A stretch of 64,000 nucleotides of DNA from Streptomyces diastatochromogenes (GTDB lineage: Bacteria; Actinomycetota; Actinomycetes; Streptomycetales; Streptomycetaceae): positions 1 to 64,000 of the forward strand of contig NZ_MCGQ01000046.1 of assembly GCF_002242805.1 (NCBI RefSeq), written 5' to 3'. Positions 61,200 to 64,000 of the stretch are shown here, in pieces. Positions within the stretch are counted from its first letter, which is position 1. The number at the start of each line of letters is the position of its first letter. Made by a program: the position numbers and the translations under genes. Under the pieces are notes generated by a model, which saw only the letters and a list, made by a program, of their open reading frames with translations, had not been told where the DNA came from and did no database searches.

Positions 61200-61853
61200 G
61201 TGGCGAACCGCACGCACAGACATGTCCGGCTGCGCCTGGCGCGGCAACGGGTCACGCCGGACCGGATACGGGCACGGGTTCGGTCGCGGGACGAACCGCG
61301 GACCGTGTGGCAGCGGATCCCGTGGGCACACGTGGGGACCGTGATCGGCGCGCTCGCGGCCATCGGGGGCCTCGTCTTCACCGCCGTCGCCACCTACTAC
61401 AGCGCCGCGGTCTCCGGCGATCAGTTACAGGAGTCCCGGCAGGCCGCCGACCGGGCCGAACGCGCACAGGCCGCGCGCGTCTCGTTCTGGGTCGACACGG
61501 AGAGCGGGGACCGGCGATTCCATGTGATGAACAGGTCGCCGGACCCCGTCACGGAGGTCTCCTTCCGCGGAGGCGCGCCGCTGACCGGACCGGTCCTGAT
61601 GACGTGGGACTCTCTGGCACCCTGCCAGGACTTCGTCATCCCGGTGACCAGTGTCGTCAAACCCGGGGCCCTCATGCCGGGCGACCCCGAGCTGGACTTC
61701 CGGGACCGGAACGGCAAGGCGTGGCAGCGAACCGAAGTGGCGCTGAATCCGATCGGGCACGGAGTTCCCCCGGTCGACGGCACGACCTACGTGGCGGGCA
61801 AGCACGGCGCCGAGGTTCATGACGCACCTGACTGCGGCGACGACTCCGGCTAG
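61200..61853 (+). CDS. Single-pass membrane protein of unknown function
   Basis: A 217-residue protein. A charged N-terminus (MANRTHRHVRLRLARQRVTP) precedes one helix (VGTVIGALAAIGGLVFTAVA, about residues 46-66). A coiled-coil-like run follows (SGDQLQESRQAADRAERAQA), then a beta-rich domain of about 120 residues. GTG at 61200. It lies 39 bases after the GH38 gene but its role there is unclear. It overlaps the convergent regulator gene by four bases. Confidence 0.62.
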   Translation: MANRTHRHVRLRLARQRVTPDRIRARVRSRDEPRTVWQRIPWAHVGTVIGALAAIGGLVFTAVATYYSAAVSGDQLQESRQAADRAERAQAARVSFWVDTESGDRRFHVMNRSPDPVTEVSFRGGAPLTGPVLMTWDSLAPCQDFVIPVTSVVKPGALMPGDPELDFRDRNGKAWQRTEVALNPIGHGVPPVDGTTYVAGKHGAEVHDAPDCGDDSG

Positions 61854-62557
61854 CCGAGCTGCGCCCGCAACCACTCCTCCACCTCTCCCACATGCGCGGC
61901 CGCCGCCGCGCGTGCCGCCTCCGGGTCGCGGGCCGCCAGGGCCCGGTGGATGGCGGTGTGTTCGCGGCGGGTGCGGGTGAAGGCGCCCTCCTCCTGGTAG
62001 CCGCGCCAGACGCGGGCGCGGAAGGTGCGGGAGGACAGGCCCTCCAGGATGGCCGCCATCGTCTCGTTGCCCGCGGCGGCCGCGATCTCCCGGTGGAAGG
62101 CCAGGTCGTGGGCGAGGATCTCCTCGGGGTCGTCGGTGGCGTTCATGGCCGCCAGATGTTTCTCCACTTCGGCGAGCTGGTCGTCGGTGATGCGGGCCGC
62201 GGCGAGCGCGGTCGCGGTGGACTCCAGGATCCGGCGCACCTCCAGGAGTTCCACCAGCCGTGGGCCCCGGGACAGGTCCGCGACCACGCCGAAGGTCTCC
62301 AGCAGGTCGCCGGCCTCCAGCGCGGTGACGTAGATACCGGAACCGTGCCGGGCCTCCAGGACGCCCAGCACCGTCAGCGCGCGGATCGCCTCGCGCATCG
62401 AGCTGCGGGAGATGCCCAGTTGGGCCGCCAGGTCGCGCTCGGTGGGCAGGCGCTGGCCGGGCTCCAGGCGGCCCTCGGCGATCATCGACTTGATCCGCTC
62501 GATGGCGCGCTGGGTCACCGTGCCCTTCTGCGGGGCTTCGTCGTCCACGCCGTCCAC
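61850..62557 (-). CDS. FadR/GntR family transcriptional regulator
   Basis: A 235-residue regulator. The winged helix is IAEGRLEPGQRLPTERDLAA plus QLGISRSSMREAIRALTVLG. The FCD effector domain (about 90-235) has VRRILESTATALAAARIT and LAHDLAFHREIAAAAGNETM. GTG at 62557 is preferred because GGGAGG lies six bases upstream. The gene is divergent from the sugar transporter at 62722; the palindrome AGTGGTCGGACCACT between them is its likely site. It probably senses a sugar acid or sugar for the transporter. Confidence 0.9.
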   Translation of the reverse strand: MDGVDDEAPQKGTVTQRAIERIKSMIAEGRLEPGQRLPTERDLAAQLGISRSSMREAIRALTVLGVLEARHGSGIYVTALEAGDLLETFGVVADLSRGPRLVELLEVRRILESTATALAAARITDDQLAEVEKHLAAMNATDDPEEILAHDLAFHREIAAAAGNETMAAILEGLSSRTFRARVWRGYQEEGAFTRTRREHTAIHRALAARDPEAARAAAAAHVGEVEEWLRAQLG

Positions 62558-62600
62558 GCCGTTCCTCCCGTCGCTGGGTGCGTCGCAGTCTAACCAGCGG

Positions 62601-62615
62601 AGTGGTCGGACCACT
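62601..62615. promoter_or_regulatory. FadR/GntR-type operator
   Basis: AGTGGTC-G-GACCACT is a perfect 15-bp palindrome 44 bases upstream of the regulator start and 107 bases before the binding-protein gene. The GGTC/GACC-type core is that of FadR-family operators (TGGTnnnACCA). Confidence 0.72.
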
Positions 62616-62721
62616 ATGCATCGAAGAGCGGGAAATTTGGCGCCGGAGGGTGTTCTGGCGCCGGAGTGGTCTGATAAATATCCAGGCATCTGCTCGAACA
62701 CCCTCGACGAGGAGCCGCGAG

Positions 62722-63795
62722 ATGCCTGTCAGAACAGCGAGGAAGCAGAACAGGTCACGGATCACCGGCGTGGCGGCCCTGGCCGCCTGCGCCTCACTGC
62801 TGCTCACCGCGTGCGGCAGCACCAAGGACACCGGCGCCTCCGGTGCCGCGGGCGGGGGCGGCACGGGCAAGGTCGGGGTGATCCTGCCCCTGCTGACCTC
62901 GCCGTTCTGGCAGTCGTACAACGACTACGTGCCCAAGATGGCCACGTCCGAGGGCGTCGACGCACTGAAGACGGTCAACTCCAACAGCGACCCCTCGCAG
63001 CAGATCACCGACATCAACAACGAGCTGAACCAGGGTGTGAAGGGACTGGTGGTCGCGCCCCTGGACAGCGCCGCCATCCAGGCCGGACTCGACCAGGCCG
63101 AACGCAAGGGCGTGCCGGTCGTCGCCGTGGACGTCGCGCCCGACAAGGGCAAGGTCGCCATGGTGGTGCGCGCGGACAACGTTGCCTATGGCGAGAAGGC
63201 CTGCGACTACCTCGGGCAGCACGTCAGCAGCGGCAAGGTCGTGCAGATCATGGGCGACCTCGCCTCGGTCAACGGCCGCGACCGCTCCGAGGCCTTCCGG
63301 GCCTGCGTGAAGAAGAAGTACCCGAAGCTCAAGGTGCTGGAGATCCCGGCGAAATGGGAGTCCGACACCGCTGCGGCCAAGCTGGACACGCTGCTGAACG
63401 CCAACCCCGACCTCAAGGGCATCTACATGCAGGCCGGCGGTGTGTACCTCGCGCCGACGCTGCAGACCCTGAAGTCGAAGAGCATGCTGAAGACGGCCGG
63501 CCAGAAGGGCCACATCGTCATCGTCTCCAACGACGGCATCCCGCAGGAGTTCGACGCCATCCGCAAGGGCGAGATCGACGCCACCGTCTCCCAGCCCGCC
63601 GACGCCTACGCCCGGTACGGCATGTACTACGTCAAGGCGGCGATGGCGGGGAAGACGTTCAAGCCCGGTCCCACCGACCACGACTCGACCATCGTGAAAC
63701 TGCCCAGCGGCATCCTGGAGGACCAACTGCCCGCGCCCCTGGTCACCAAGACCAACGTCGACGACCCCAAGCTCTGGGGCAACACGGTCAAATGA
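62722..63795 (+). CDS. Sugar ABC transporter substrate-binding lipoprotein (ribose/xylose type)
   Basis: A 357-residue lipoprotein. The lipobox is LLLTACGS. The type-1 periplasmic-binding fold has KVGVILPLLTSPFWQSYNDY, VKGLVVAPLDSAAIQAGLDQ and IVIVSNDGIPQEFDAIRKGE. Such proteins bind pentoses or hexoses. ATG at 62722 follows GAGGAG. The next gene is the ATPase, starting in overlap with its stop. It is controlled by the FadR-type regulator, by position. Its sugar is unknown. Confidence 0.92.
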   Translation: MPVRTARKQNRSRITGVAALAACASLLLTACGSTKDTGASGAAGGGGTGKVGVILPLLTSPFWQSYNDYVPKMATSEGVDALKTVNSNSDPSQQITDINNELNQGVKGLVVAPLDSAAIQAGLDQAERKGVPVVAVDVAPDKGKVAMVVRADNVAYGEKACDYLGQHVSSGKVVQIMGDLASVNGRDRSEAFRACVKKKYPKLKVLEIPAKWESDTAAAKLDTLLNANPDLKGIYMQAGGVYLAPTLQTLKSKSMLKTAGQKGHIVIVSNDGIPQEFDAIRKGEIDATVSQPADAYARYGMYYVKAAMAGKTFKPGPTDHDSTIVKLPSGILEDQLPAPLVTKTNVDDPKLWGNTVK

Positions 63796-64000
63796 GCGCA
63801 CCTCTCGTTGAAGCCGAGGGCATCGTCAAGCGGTACGGCCCCACGGTCGCCCTCGCCGACGGCCGGCTCACCGTGCTCCCCGGCGAGTCCCACGCCCTCG
63901 TCGGCCGCAACGGCGCGGGCAAGTCCACGCTGGTCAACGTCCTCACCGGACTCCAGGCCCCGGACGAGGGCACCGTACGCTTCGACGGCGAACCCGCACC
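63792..64000 (+). CDS. Sugar ABC transporter ATP-binding protein (5' part, cut by window end)
   Basis: The frame reads MSAPLVEAEGIVKRYGPTVA and runs to the window end. The Walker A motif is VGRNGAGKSTLVNVLTG. ATG at 63792 overlaps the stop of the binding-protein gene (ATGA). Members of this class have two fused ATPase domains and energise ribose-type sugar import. Only 69 residues are in the window. Confidence 0.88.
   Translation, partial: MSAPLVEAEGIVKRYGPTVALADGRLTVLPGESHALVGRNGAGKSTLVNVLTGLQAPDEGTVRFDGEPA

Noticed and set aside
1..64000. CRISPR array, tRNA, rRNA or complete insertion sequence
   Set aside because: No regularly spaced repeats, no tRNA-like T-arm and CCA pattern, and no transposase reading frame were seen in the window.

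Overview
The window is high-GC DNA with GTG and TTG starts, AGGAGG-type ribosome sites, Tat-like and lipoprotein signal peptides, and a gene set typical of Streptomyces: an RsbU/PAS/GAF/SpoIIE/ATPase regulator, an Rpf-LysM-M23 cell-wall hydrolase, a GT4 glycogen gene pair, a WS/DGAT acyltransferase, a DUF5302 protein and many glycoside hydrolases. No rRNA, tRNA or CRISPR array was seen. Gene names rest on reading the translations; no database was searched.

Region 1 (1-9.2 kb) is accessory DNA. It holds the tail of a solute-binding protein, the RsbU-type phosphatase, and a stress or aldehyde-detoxification set: a DJ-1/PfpI protein, a frameshifted aldehyde dehydrogenase, an old-yellow-enzyme-type reductase and a TetR regulator. 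All four promoters of that set carry copies of one 17-bp motif. A membrane metallophosphoesterase follows.

Region 2 (9.2-25.4 kb) looks like a decayed genomic island. A copy of the panD leader and first ten codons lies at 9.24-9.32 kb, and intact panD starts at 25.43 kb. The two share an identical 15-bp core, and a broken tyrosine-integrase gene sits inside each end. The island carries a BlaI repressor/M56 protease pair, a glycosyltransferase/deacetylase operon and two DedA proteins, with seven BlaI-like dyads (CTAC-N5-GTAG, one of them with N6) at their promoters and at two broken genes. It also has a two-component system beside two COG4705-type membrane proteins and a third fragment, an FKBP isomerase, azlD, and remnants of azlC, an lrp gene, an alcohol dehydrogenase, a thioesterase and a fetB-like permease.

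Region 3 (25.4-50.2 kb) is mostly intact chromosome: panD, a GNAT, a racemase-like protein, gnd, the Rpf/LysM/M23 hydrolase, an EamA transporter, a 2Fe-2S protein, glgA/glgM and glgC, a GH92 alpha-mannosidase, WS/DGAT, a zinc-ribbon SDR, a second SDR, an HD-like protein, two coupled small ORFs, a GNAT coupled to a GyrB-like protein, an amidase, a GH29 fucosidase, an Lrp/SMP-30 divergent pair and an astacin-like metalloprotease.

Region 4 (50.4-64 kb) is a carbohydrate-uptake region. A LacI regulator with paired CTAAnGCGCnTTAG operators faces an operon of a binding protein, two permeases, a GH5_18-like beta-mannosidase, a GH85 endo-beta-N-acetylglucosaminidase and a GH38 alpha-mannosidase. With the GH92 and GH29 enzymes this reads as an N-glycan degradation system. 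A FadR-type regulator and a second sugar ABC transporter, cut by the window end, close the window.
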